Below are positions 1 through 6,710 of a stretch of 6,977 nucleotides of DNA, piece after piece. The notes beneath the pieces were generated by a model that worked only from the letters and a program-made list of their open reading frames with translations, was not told the origin of the DNA and made no database searches. The stretch comes from Ignavibacteria bacterium. Its GTDB lineage: Bacteria; Bacteroidota; Ignavibacteria; Ignavibacteriales; Melioribacteraceae. Made by a program: the position numbers and the translations under genes. Within the stretch, counting starts at the first letter, position 1. Each line of letters begins with the position of its first letter. The stretch spans positions 1 through 6,977 of the forward strand of contig DAIEQP010000352.1 in NCBI GenBank assembly GCA_027347805.1, in the 5' to 3' direction.

Positions 1-324
1 CTAAAAGATGCAATACTTCAAATTACCTCTAAAAGATTGGGAATGACTTGTGTTGTTGATGAGAATGGAATTCTGAAAGGAATTATTACAGATGGCGATT
101 TGAGAAGGCTTCTGGAAAAATCTTTAGATATAAGAGATCTGAACGCTTCGGATGTAATGAGTAAAAATCCAAAAACAATTTCAAAAGATCTTCTTGCTTC
201 TTATGCAATCCAGCAAATGGAACAATACAACATTACTTCTTTAATCGTTGCAGACAAAAATAAAAAGCCGCAGGGCATTGTACATCTTCATGATCTTGTT
301 AAACTGGGTCTGCAGTCGCGATGA
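1..324 (+). CDS. kdsD: Arabinose-5-phosphate isomerase, C-terminal CBS part (5' end outside window)
   Basis: The frame is open from base 1, so this is the last 107 residues of a protein that is usually about 310-330 residues long. KdsD interconverts ribulose-5-phosphate and arabinose-5-phosphate in the cytoplasm, the first committed step towards Kdo, the inner-core sugar of LPS. The catalytic SIS domain would lie upstream and is not visible. What is visible is the end of one CBS motif, with the KdsD-typical stretches GMTCVVDENG and GIITDGDLRR, and then a full second CBS motif running from DVMSKNPKTI to GIVHLHDLVKLGL. The TGA stop overlaps the ATG of lptC (ATGA, 321-324), which suggests translational coupling. 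A TTG at 37 could be taken as a start, but the CBS homology continues upstream of it. Without the SIS domain, another SIS-CBS sugar-phosphate isomerase cannot be excluded, but the lpt genes next door favour KdsD. Confidence 0.9.
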   Translation, partial: LKDAILQITSKRLGMTCVVDENGILKGIITDGDLRRLLEKSLDIRDLNASDVMSKNPKTISKDLLASYAIQQMEQYNITSLIVADKNKKPQGIVHLHDLVKLGLQSR

Positions 325-866
325 AAAAGCTTTTGCCTCTCATTGTTCTTCTTTTTTTATATGCTTGCTCTGAAGAAAAAATTCAACCGCAAATAGATAA
401 GTCATCAATACAGGGAGAAATACCTTCTCACGAAAGCTGGAAATCTAAAGTTATGTTTACTGAGAAGGGTAAAATAAAAGCAGTCCTTTATTCAGATCAT
501 TTAAAGAAATATGAAATACAACGTGTTACTCTTCTTGAAGGAGTAAAAATAGATTTTTTTGATAAAGATCAGAAAAAAACTTCTCAACTGACTTCGGTAA
601 AAGGAAAAGTGGATGACCTGCTTCATGACATGTATGCAACAGAAAATGTTATAGCTCAAAATGACAGCGGTGTTGTGCTTAAAACAGAAGAACTAAAATG
701 GCGTAACAGTGATCAGAAAATTGTTACTGATAAATTTGTGTCTATCAAAACAAGAAAAGAAATTATTGAAGGTTATGGAATGGAAGCCGACCAGGATTTA
801 AATAACTATGTCATTTTTAATCCGACATATACAGCATCAATAACCAAGGAAGAAAAGAAGAAGTGA
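321..866 (+). CDS. lptC: LPS export protein LptC, predicted lipoprotein form
   Basis: This 181-residue protein matches the usual LptC size of about 190. LptC receives LPS from the LptBFG ATPase complex at the inner membrane and passes it to LptA. Residues 1-16 (MKKLLPLIVLLFLYAC) form a lipoprotein signal peptide with a lipobox LYAC and the acylated cysteine at 16. E. coli LptC instead uses an uncleaved N-terminal transmembrane helix. The rest fits the LptC beta-jellyroll: the end pattern, roughly LKTEELKW (120-127), then VTDKFVSI (135-142), then IIEGYGMEADQDL (148-160), is characteristic of the family. There is no Shine-Dalgarno before the ATG. The start overlaps the kdsD stop, so translation is probably coupled. 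The last six bases hold the GTGA overlap with the next gene. The assignment rests on both the motif pattern and the position between kdsD and lptA/lptB. Confidence 0.88.
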   Translation: MKKLLPLIVLLFLYACSEEKIQPQIDKSSIQGEIPSHESWKSKVMFTEKGKIKAVLYSDHLKKYEIQRVTLLEGVKIDFFDKDQKKTSQLTSVKGKVDDLLHDMYATENVIAQNDSGVVLKTEELKWRNSDQKIVTDKFVSIKTRKEIIEGYGMEADQDLNNYVIFNPTYTASITKEEKKK

Positions 867-2284
867 TAAAGAAATTTATCATACTGTTATTTCTCTCTAT
901 TTCATTAGCCGCGCAGGAATCAAATCCCATCCTGGCTGTTGGTGATAGTCTGCTTGGCAAGATGATAAATGGTGAAAGTGTTAGAGAAATTCATGGCCAT
1001 GTTGTTATGACTCAGGGTGCTGTTAGAATTACTTGCGATAAAGCTGTTCAATATCTGGCAAGGAATGAAGCTGATTTAATCGGCAATGTTGTGGTTACAC
1101 AGGATAGTATTATAATCAAAACAGTGAGGGGGCATTATTATGGAAATACAAAAGTAGCATTCTCTGATGCAGGGGTAAATCTGACTGATGGACATGTTAA
1201 GCTTAGATCAAATACAGGTTATTATTTTTTTAATGAGAAGAGATCATATTTCCAGGGTAATGTTAAGTTAAATGAAGGAGTATCGACTTTATCTTCATTC
1301 ATAATGAATTACTATGACGATGATGATAAAGCAGTAGCCCGTCAGAATGTTATTGTTAATGATACATCATCAACAATGTTTGCAGATAGTTTAATTTATT
1401 TACGTAAAACAAAATTAACACGAGCATTCAATAATATTCGGATTTATAATTCATCCGATCGGGTTGCACTATTCGGCAATAGTTTAGAGGATGACGGCTT
1501 AAAAGGTTACACGAAAATTTGGGATGAACCATTATTAATAAGAATTGATACTACCGATTCCGGTGAATTGGATACATTAATAACTTCATCTAAAATGATG
1601 GAGTCATTTGATGATAGTGTGAAAAAATTAATTGCAACCGATTCGGTAAAAATTGTCCGTCGCGGATTTGCTTCTGCTAATAATCAAGCAATTTATTTTC
1701 GTACTAGCGAGGAAATCAGGACGTTCAGAAAAGATGGAGACGAAATTCCGCCGGTAATTTGGAATGAAGAAACTCAGCTTTCAGGTGATTCAATTTATAT
1801 TTATATAAAGGATAAGCGGCTCACAAGAATTAATATGTGCTCTAATTCTACAATAATTTCAACGCATAAAGATAATGAATTCCGGTTTGATCAGATTTCC
1901 GGCAAGAATATAAATATGTTTTTTGATAAGAACGGAATAAGCTACACTGATGTAAAGGGAAACGCACTCAGCATTTATTATATGTATAATGATGATAAAG
2001 AACCGAATGGACTTATAAAATCAAGTTCGGAGAATGCAAAAATATTTTTTAAAGACGGACAAATTTCGGATGTAAAACTTTATATAAAACCGTTAAGTGA
2101 ATTTCACCCTGAAAATATGATTAAAGGAAAGGAGAAAGATTTTACAATTCCCACTTTTAGAATTTTTTCAGACAAACCAACAAAAGAATTATTACTTTCA
2201 GGTAATAAAAAAGTATTGAAATATTTAGAAAAGGACTCTATTTACTATGCAGGAAAACCTGATATTAAGAAGCGAAAACCTTAA
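863..2284 (+). CDS. lptA: OstA-like LPS transport protein, extended LptA
   Basis: This is a periplasmic LPS bridge protein of the OstA/LptA family, 473 residues long compared with about 185 in E. coli. It starts at GTG within GTGA, overlapping the lptC stop, with AAGGA at 846-850. The signal peptide begins right at this GTG, which supports the start: basic MIKK, a hydrophobic core, and cleavage around SLAAQ (residues 14-18). The mature part shows repeated beta-strand units of OstA type, for example GHVVMTQGAVRITCDKAV (45-62), GNVVVTQDSIIIKTVRG (74-90), GNVKLNEGVSTLSSF (132-146) and NVIVNDTSSTMFADSLIY (162-179). Later units are more diverged (about 210-400). I infer a long jellyroll stack that could span more of the periplasm by itself. 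OstA-like proteins of this larger size are known from Bacteroidota. It is too short and lacks the C-terminal barrel expected of LptD. Its last 12 codons lie inside the start of lptB. Confidence 0.85.
   Translation: MIKKFIILLFLSISLAAQESNPILAVGDSLLGKMINGESVREIHGHVVMTQGAVRITCDKAVQYLARNEADLIGNVVVTQDSIIIKTVRGHYYGNTKVAFSDAGVNLTDGHVKLRSNTGYYFFNEKRSYFQGNVKLNEGVSTLSSFIMNYYDDDDKAVARQNVIVNDTSSTMFADSLIYLRKTKLTRAFNNIRIYNSSDRVALFGNSLEDDGLKGYTKIWDEPLLIRIDTTDSGELDTLITSSKMMESFDDSVKKLIATDSVKIVRRGFASANNQAIYFRTSEEIRTFRKDGDEIPPVIWNEETQLSGDSIYIYIKDKRLTRINMCSNSTIISTHKDNEFRFDQISGKNINMFFDKNGISYTDVKGNALSIYYMYNDDKEPNGLIKSSSENAKIFFKDGQISDVKLYIKPLSEFHPENMIKGKEKDFTIPTFRIFSDKPTKELLLSGNKKVLKYLEKDSIYYAGKPDIKKRKP
2229..2235 (+). 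promoter_or_regulatory. Shine-Dalgarno for lptB
   Basis: AAAAGGA lies 11 bases before the ATG at 2247, inside the lptA coding region. It supports that ATG as the lptB start and therefore the 38-base overlap with lptA. The spacing is slightly long. Confidence 0.45.
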
Positions 2285-2990
2285 AAAAGTTTATAAGAAA
2301 AGAACTGTTGTTAACAATGTTTCTGTTCATGTTCAGCAGGGAGAGGTTGTTGGTCTTCTTGGTCCAAATGGCGCAGGCAAAACAACTACTTTTTATATGA
2401 TTGTTGGAATGATTAAACCTAACGAAGGAAAAGTATTTTTACAGGAAGAACAGATAACACACCAGCCAATGTATAAACGTGCAAAAATGGGAATCGGTTA
2501 TCTACCCCAAGAAGCATCTGTATTCCGTAAACTTTCTGTGGAAGACAATATTATGGCTGTTCTGCAAATGTTAAATATGACTTCCGAAGATAGAACTAAG
2601 AAACAAGAAAAACTTCTTGAAGAACTCGGTTTGAATCATGTGCGTAAAAATTTGGGATTTCAACTGAGTGGCGGTGAAAGAAGAAGATGTGAAATTGCAC
2701 GTGCTCTGGCTACCGATCCGAAATTTATTCTGCTTGATGAACCATTTGCCGGAGTTGATCCTATTGCAGTTGAAGATATAATGAATATTGTTGCAAATCT
2801 TAAGCACAGGGGAATAGGAATATTAATAACTGATCATAATGTTCATGAGACATTAAGCATAGTTGACAGGGCATATATATTGATAAATGGCCAGATATTT
2901 AAAGATGGAAAAGCTCACGATCTTGCAGAAGATGCAGAAGTAAGAAAACTTTACCTTGGAGAAAAATTCAAGCTGGATCGTTATTCTTAA
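2247..2990 (+). CDS. lptB: LPS export ABC transporter ATPase LptB
   Basis: This is the cytoplasmic ATPase that drives LPS extraction from the inner membrane together with LptF and LptG, which are not in the window. At 247 residues it has normal length (E. coli 241). All ABC motifs are intact: Walker A GPNGAGKTT (39-47, Lys45), Q-loop Gln88 in YLPQEASVF, signature LSGGE (140-144) followed by RRRCEIARAL, Walker B FILLDE (160-165, Glu165 catalytic), D-loop AGVDP (168-172) and H-loop His197 in DHNVHET. The stretches TTTFYMIVGMIKP and GIGYLPQEASVFRKL and the end LYLGEKF are typical of LptB rather than of the related branched-chain amino-acid ATPases. The start overlaps lptA by 38 bases. Family N-termini begin close to the ILRSENLKK segment, so the true start cannot be much further downstream. 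The TAA stop (2988-2990) shares bases with the stop of the convergent small gene. Confidence 0.96.
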   Translation: MQENLILRSENLKKVYKKRTVVNNVSVHVQQGEVVGLLGPNGAGKTTTFYMIVGMIKPNEGKVFLQEEQITHQPMYKRAKMGIGYLPQEASVFRKLSVEDNIMAVLQMLNMTSEDRTKKQEKLLEELGLNHVRKNLGFQLSGGERRRCEIARALATDPKFILLDEPFAGVDPIAVEDIMNIVANLKHRGIGILITDHNVHETLSIVDRAYILINGQIFKDGKAHDLAEDAEVRKLYLGEKFKLDRYS

Positions 2991-3184
2991 ATTAAGCTAA
3001 GAGCAGCATAAGTTAACCCCGATACACCTAAAGCATAAAATATAATCCAGAGAATTGTCTTAATTAAACTTTTTCGTTTCTGTTTCTTGTGATATGACCA
3101 GGTCGCGTCTTCGTCTCGTTTATAATCACCTTTTTCAATAGACCAATTCTTGTTGGGATTATACATTCCTTTCTTTCCACTCAT
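2987..3184 (-). CDS. Small C-terminally membrane-anchored protein of unknown function
   Basis: I do not recognise this protein. From the ATG at 3184 it has 65 residues. Residues 1-31 are polar and rich in Lys, Asp, Asn and Trp. A basic patch HKKQKRK follows (32-38), then one hydrophobic segment (about 40-65) that runs to the last residue. By the positive-inside rule the N-terminus should be cytoplasmic, which gives a tail-anchored layout. There is no clear Shine-Dalgarno before 3184. An ATG at 3166 (59 residues) is an alternative, with purine-rich sequence in front of it. A TTG at 3238 would add 18 residues of different, Phe-rich composition and is less likely. The gene lies 62 bases after the aldehyde dehydrogenase on the same strand and may be read with it. 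Its TAA stop (2987-2989) overlaps the lptB stop. The soluble-then-anchor layout and clean stop argue for a real gene, but coding by chance is not excluded. Confidence 0.6.
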   Translation of the reverse strand: MSGKKGMYNPNKNWSIEKGDYKRDEDATWSYHKKQKRKSLIKTILWIIFYALGVSGLTYAALSLI

Positions 3185-3246
3185 ACTTTTAATATTATCA
3201 AATTTTTGTTGGCAAAAATAAAAGAAAATATCAACCAATAAAATGA

Positions 3247-4830
3247 TTAACTAAATTCCTTCAATATTCTCTTGATTTCCTCTTCTGAAATTCCGCTTCC
3301 ATAAACTGATGAAGGGTTTCCAGTTTTAGTTTTTGAATCATTCTCCTTAAACGAAGGATTGCCAGCTCTTGCGCGTAATCGTTCTTCAATTAACTGTGTG
3401 AATGATCCATCGGGATATGTTTGCTTGAAACCGGAAGTAGAATCTGTTCCATCATAAGATGAAATACATTTTCCATTATTTACCGGATTTACTTCGAATG
3501 CAAGTGTTTTCACATTCATTAAATGCATTGCAGTAACATTTTCAGAGATAATTGATCCGCCCCAGGTGCCAGGCCCCAAAGTTAATGAAGGCATTAATCC
3601 TGTTGTATAACCAACTGCACCAACTGATGATGGTGTATTTACAACAATTCTGAATGCCGGTTTTTCAAAAGCAAACTTCATAATAATATCTTTATCATTG
3701 GAATGTATTGCAAGAGTGTGCCCGATTCCGCCGAATTCAAGAAGTTCAATACATTTATGACAACCTTCCATCCATCCATCTACCGTATAAAATGCCAGGA
3801 CAGGCGAAAGTTTTTCTATGGAAAGCGGTTCATCTTTTCCTACAGTATTGCACTCGGCTATTAAAACTGAAGTATTCTCCGGAACAGTAAAACCGGCATA
3901 ATTGGCAATCCATGCTGCAGGTTTACCTACAATATCCGCATTTAATTTTGCGCCTTTTGCAATTTTATTTTCAAGCTTCTTTTTTTCATCATCATTAACA
4001 AAATAACATCCAATTCTTTTTGCTTCTTCAATAACTTTATCTCTTACGGGTCTATCAACTATCATTGCCTGTTCAGATGAGCAGAGAACGCCATTATCGA
4101 ATGTTGTTCCAAATACAATATCTGCTACAGCCTTTTGTATATTAGCACTTTTTTCTATAAATGCCGGAACATTACCTGCACCAACTCCATACGCAGGTTT
4201 ACCTGCACTATATGCAGCACGAACCATCGGCATTCCGCCAGTTGCAAGTATTACTGCAATATTTTTATCATGCATCAATGCATCAGTTCCTTCCAATGTT
4301 GGGATTGACAAGCATTGAATCAAACCATTTGGGGCGCCGGCTTTTACTGCTGCATCATTTATAACTTTTAACGCTTCTTGAGTACATCGAAGAGCTTTTG
4401 GATGTGGAGAAACAACAATTCCATTTCGGCATTTTAATGAAATGATTGATTTAAACATTGCAGTTGAGGTAGGATTTGTTGAAGGAACAAGAGCTGCAAC
4501 AACACCCATCGGTTCTGCAATTTTTACAACCTTTCCATTTTTTTTGACCTCGATTACACCAACTGTTTTAAGGTCTTTAATGGATTCCCAAACACTTATA
4601 GTGCCGAACTGATTCTTAATTATTTTATCAGAAACTTTACCGAACCCGGTTTCCTGGTAAGCCATTTGTGCAAGACGCTCAGCTTCTTTATTGCCGGCAT
4701 CTGCCATTGCTTTAACAACTTTATTAACCTGTTCCTGGTTGAAATGCTTAAATTCTAGCTGAGCTTGCTTAGCTTTAGCAGCAAGTTCACGCGCTTCCTG
4801 AATTGAAGAAAGATCTTTATCTAGACCCAT
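3247..4830 (-). CDS. CoA-acylating aldehyde dehydrogenase with C-terminal targeting-like tail
   Basis: This enzyme interconverts an aldehyde, CoA and NAD+ with acyl-CoA and NADH, as in acetaldehyde or propionaldehyde metabolism. It has 527 residues. It belongs with EutE/PduP and the aldehyde half of AdhE: VVAALVPSTNPTSTAMFKSI (110-129) in the cofactor region, GAGNVPAFIEK (217-227), catalytic Cys250 in FDNGVLCSSEQ, GGIGHTLAIHS (367-377), and LGPGTWGGSIISENV (418-432). There is no iron alcohol-dehydrogenase half, so it is not AdhE. The catalytic core ends near residue 490. A Gly/Ser/Asn/Lys-rich linker follows (about 491-513), then a short amphipathic helix, ISEEEIKRILKEF (514-526), resembling microcompartment encapsulation peptides. 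The ATG has a good Shine-Dalgarno 8 bases upstream. No shell, alcohol dehydrogenase or phosphotransacylase gene is visible nearby. The exact aldehyde substrate cannot be read from the sequence. Confidence 0.93.
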   Translation of the reverse strand: MGLDKDLSSIQEARELAAKAKQAQLEFKHFNQEQVNKVVKAMADAGNKEAERLAQMAYQETGFGKVSDKIIKNQFGTISVWESIKDLKTVGVIEVKKNGKVVKIAEPMGVVAALVPSTNPTSTAMFKSIISLKCRNGIVVSPHPKALRCTQEALKVINDAAVKAGAPNGLIQCLSIPTLEGTDALMHDKNIAVILATGGMPMVRAAYSAGKPAYGVGAGNVPAFIEKSANIQKAVADIVFGTTFDNGVLCSSEQAMIVDRPVRDKVIEEAKRIGCYFVNDDEKKKLENKIAKGAKLNADIVGKPAAWIANYAGFTVPENTSVLIAECNTVGKDEPLSIEKLSPVLAFYTVDGWMEGCHKCIELLEFGGIGHTLAIHSNDKDIIMKFAFEKPAFRIVVNTPSSVGAVGYTTGLMPSLTLGPGTWGGSIISENVTAMHLMNVKTLAFEVNPVNNGKCISSYDGTDSTSGFKQTYPDGSFTQLIEERLRARAGNPSFKENDSKTKTGNPSSVYGSGISEEEIKRILKEFS

Positions 4831-4838
4831 TATTTTTA

Positions 4839-4844
4839 TCCTTT
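4839..4844 (-). promoter_or_regulatory. Shine-Dalgarno of the aldehyde dehydrogenase gene
   Basis: AAAGGA, read on the minus strand, ends 8 bases before the ATG at 4830. It fixes that start and shows that this organism uses Shine-Dalgarno sequences at least at some genes. Confidence 0.7.
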
Positions 4845-4850
4845 AATGAT

Positions 4851-4881
4851 CAAATATAAAAAGCAGGGCACACAACTTCAA
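4851..4881 (-). promoter_or_regulatory. Possible FCB-type promoter for the aldehyde dehydrogenase
   Basis: On the minus strand TTG (4881-4879) is followed after 20 bases by TATATTTG (4858-4851). This agrees with the TTG-N17-23-TAnnTTTG promoter form known from Flavobacterium and Bacteroides. It sits in the 72-base gap after the response regulator gene and would give a very short leader ending in the AAAGGA site. The region is AT-rich, so a chance match is possible. I see no terminator hairpin in the same gap, so read-through from the regulator gene is also possible. Confidence 0.4.
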
Positions 4882-4902
4882 TTACAGATTTAATTCTATT
4901 TG

Positions 4903-5652
4903 TCACTTTATTAATTCTTTTACTTTTTGGTATCCGCTTTTACTAACCGGTAGCTTTTTACCATCCTGAAGAATAACTTGATAGCTTTCTTTTTCGAGTA
5001 ATTCTATCTGTTTTATGTTTGTTAAACTAACTATAAATGATCTATGAATCCGGAGAAAAACATTAGGATCTAAATTTTCCTCGAAATATTTCATTGTTTT
5101 TTGTTTCAGAAAATTTCCTTTCCGTGTATAAAGCATTGTATAATCATCCTGCGCTTCGATGTAGTTAATATCATCAACTGGTATAACATTGATCTTTTGA
5201 CCGGATTTATAAACAACCCTTTCCAGAAATTCATTTTTTAATTCAGCAAGTTTAGTAAGGGATTTGAATTTATTTTTTATTTCCGATTCACTTGTAAGAA
5301 TTTTTTCTGCTTTATTTATTGCTTCCAAAAATCTTTCTTCAGCAAAAGGTTTGAGCAGATAATCAGTTGCATTTACTTCGAATGCTTTAAGGGCATACTG
5401 ATCGAATGCAGTTGTAAAAATAATTACCGGCGGTTCTTCAATTAATTCAAGCATTTCAAATCCCGTGAGTTTGGGCATCTGAATATCGAGGAAAACGAGA
5501 TTCGGCTTTGTATCATTAATTAGTTTTATTCCATCAAATCCATTTGTGGCTTCACCTATCAATTCAAATTTGTCCAGCTTTTTTAAATAAGCTTTTATGA
5601 TGTCTCTGGCAAGCTGCTCATCATCAATGATTATTGTTCTTATCTTATCCAT
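4903..5652 (-). CDS. LytTR-family response regulator
   Basis: This is a 249-residue cytoplasmic transcription regulator of the LytR/AlgR type. An N-terminal receiver domain (about 4-120) has the acidic pair Asp10-Asp11 in IIIDDEQLAR, phosphoacceptor Asp56 in VFLDIQMP, the switch threonine at 80/81 in IIFTTAFD, and Lys101 in YLLKPF, so phosphorylation should work. The C-terminal LytTR DNA-binding domain (about 143-249) is shown by INYIEAQDDYTMLYT, FLRIHRSFIVSLTNI and LPVSKSGYQKVKELI. The start is 2 bases beyond the stop of the kinase gene and has no strong Shine-Dalgarno, so it is probably translated by coupling. The kinase next door is its likely partner. Target genes are not evident. I saw no clear LytTR direct repeat in the gap ahead of the aldehyde dehydrogenase, and the operon's own promoter lies outside the window. 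Confidence 0.94.
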   Translation of the reverse strand: MDKIRTIIIDDEQLARDIIKAYLKKLDKFELIGEATNGFDGIKLINDTKPNLVFLDIQMPKLTGFEMLELIEEPPVIIFTTAFDQYALKAFEVNATDYLLKPFAEERFLEAINKAEKILTSESEIKNKFKSLTKLAELKNEFLERVVYKSGQKINVIPVDDINYIEAQDDYTMLYTRKGNFLKQKTMKYFEENLDPNVFLRIHRSFIVSLTNIKQIELLEKESYQVILQDGKKLPVSKSGYQKVKELIK

Positions 5653-5654
5653 TC

Positions 5655-6704
5655 TTAACTCACGGGAATGTAAATGTTAACGCAAAAATTGTTCTGTCTT
5701 TTTTCCACCTGGATCAGGTTATCCTGGTTATAAATTAGTTTCATTCGGTTCTGGATATTCTTAAGACCTATTCCGTTTCCTTTTCTTGGTACGGCTTCGG
5801 GATCGAAATTATTCTCAACACTGATTTTAAAATATTCTTTTTCCATTCCACACGAAAGTTTGATGATTACTTTTTCCAGGCTTTCGTAGACACCATGCTT
5901 TATCGCATTCTCGAAGAGCGGCTGCAGAATCATACTTGGAATTTCCATTTCCTTGCATTCGAGTTTAAGATCTTCAATAAATTCAAATTTATCCTCAAAG
6001 CGTATCTTCTCAATATCCAAATATAATTTGCCGGCATTTATTTCATCTATCAGTTTACTCTTTTGGTTTTCATTCTTGGCTAATGTACTTCTCATGAATG
6101 ATGAAAGTTTGATAGTCATTTCCTGTGCTCTTGCAGGATTACTTAGTGTTAGAGAACTAATTGAGTTAAGACTGTTAAAAATAAAATGGGGATTGATCTG
6201 ATATTTAAGTGCGTTTAACTCTGCTTCTTTCACTAAAGACTTAAGTTCGCTTTCTTTTAGTACCTTTTCCTGAAAGTTGTTGTAATAAATTATAACATAA
6301 TCAACAGCGACAAGAACAATATAGATCAAAATCCCGAATAAGAATCTCCAGACTGTAGAATTGTAGAGAAGCCCAAGGTATTTCTGATCGGCAACTAATA
6401 CTTGATTTAATATAAATTCACTAATTGCTAACCAGATACCTGCTGTAATTACTGCGGCGACAATGTGGTTCAAAAATATTTTCACGGCAGAGTAATTCTC
6501 TAATGAATTAAATCTAACAGTGTACCAAATTCCAATACCGAGAATCATGTAAAGAGCATTGAATACAAAGGAATCAATTAATGCCGGATACAGCTTTATA
6601 TTCATTGCAAAGACAAGTACATTTATTTGTGCAAGAAAAAGAAAGAACCACATCAACGCGTATGTTATAAAAACTTTTTTATTACTTGTGAATGGGTTTG
6701 TCAT
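5655..6704 (-). CDS. LytS-type sensor histidine kinase with four membrane helices
   Basis: This is a 349-residue inner-membrane histidine kinase of the His_kinase (LytS/YehU) family, the usual partner of LytTR regulators. Four hydrophobic segments lie at about 10-33, 42-65, 73-99 and 118-141, with only short loops between them, so there is no large extracellular sensor domain. A short coiled linker (145-165) leads to the phosphorylation motif YQINPHFIFNSLNSISS (168-184), with His173 as the expected site. The ATPase part has the N-box LQPLFENAIKHGV (260-272, Asn266) and the G-box GNGIGLKNIQNRM (309-321). Between them VENNFDPEAV (296-305) stands in for the usual D-box. The ATG at 6704 has AAGGAA 6 bases upstream, which overlaps the stop of the preceding gene. 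The regulator gene follows after 2 bases. With no sensor domain, signal input may come through the membrane helices or from the LiaF-like protein encoded upstream (inference). Confidence 0.93.
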   Translation of the reverse strand: MTNPFTSNKKVFITYALMWFFLFLAQINVLVFAMNIKLYPALIDSFVFNALYMILGIGIWYTVRFNSLENYSAVKIFLNHIVAAVITAGIWLAISEFILNQVLVADQKYLGLLYNSTVWRFLFGILIYIVLVAVDYVIIYYNNFQEKVLKESELKSLVKEAELNALKYQINPHFIFNSLNSISSLTLSNPARAQEMTIKLSSFMRSTLAKNENQKSKLIDEINAGKLYLDIEKIRFEDKFEFIEDLKLECKEMEIPSMILQPLFENAIKHGVYESLEKVIIKLSCGMEKEYFKISVENNFDPEAVPRKGNGIGLKNIQNRMKLIYNQDNLIQVEKRQNNFCVNIYIPVS

Positions 6705-6710
6705 TTAATT

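Noticed and set aside
37..324. A complete 95-residue CBS protein starting at TTG 37.
   Set aside because: The frame is open from base 1 and the first CBS motif begins upstream, so it is a truncated kdsD.
366..380. The CSEEK start of mature LptC as a lipoprotein surface-export signal of Bacteroidota.
   Set aside because: The resemblance is only a short acidic run after the cysteine, and a surface location would conflict with the role of LptC in the periplasm.
2571..2807. Minus-strand open frame of 78 codons inside lptB.
   Set aside because: It is antisense to conserved ABC motifs, its product has no recognisable domain, and lptB fully explains the sequence.
3213..3220. TATTTTTG on the minus strand as a promoter element for the small gene.
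   Set aside because: The nearest TTG partners are 11 or 15 bases away, outside the expected 17-23, and the stretch is so AT-rich that a chance match is likely.
3708..4364. Two plus-strand open frames (3708-3890 and 4161-4364) opposite the aldehyde dehydrogenase.
   Set aside because: Both are antisense to well-conserved enzyme sequence, and their products are Gln/His/Leu-rich shadow translations with no family features.
3247..4830. AdhE, the bifunctional aldehyde/alcohol dehydrogenase.
   Set aside because: The motifs resemble its aldehyde half, but the protein ends at 527 residues and has no iron-dependent alcohol dehydrogenase domain.
4831..4902. LytTR-type direct repeats that would place the aldehyde dehydrogenase under the neighbouring regulator.
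   Set aside because: No pair of LytTR-like repeats could be seen in this gap, so co-regulation is not supported by the sequence.
5953..6201. Plus-strand open frame of 82 codons opposite the kinase.
   Set aside because: It lies antisense to the His173 region of the kinase, and its Ser/Leu-rich composition is what the reverse complement of that region gives.
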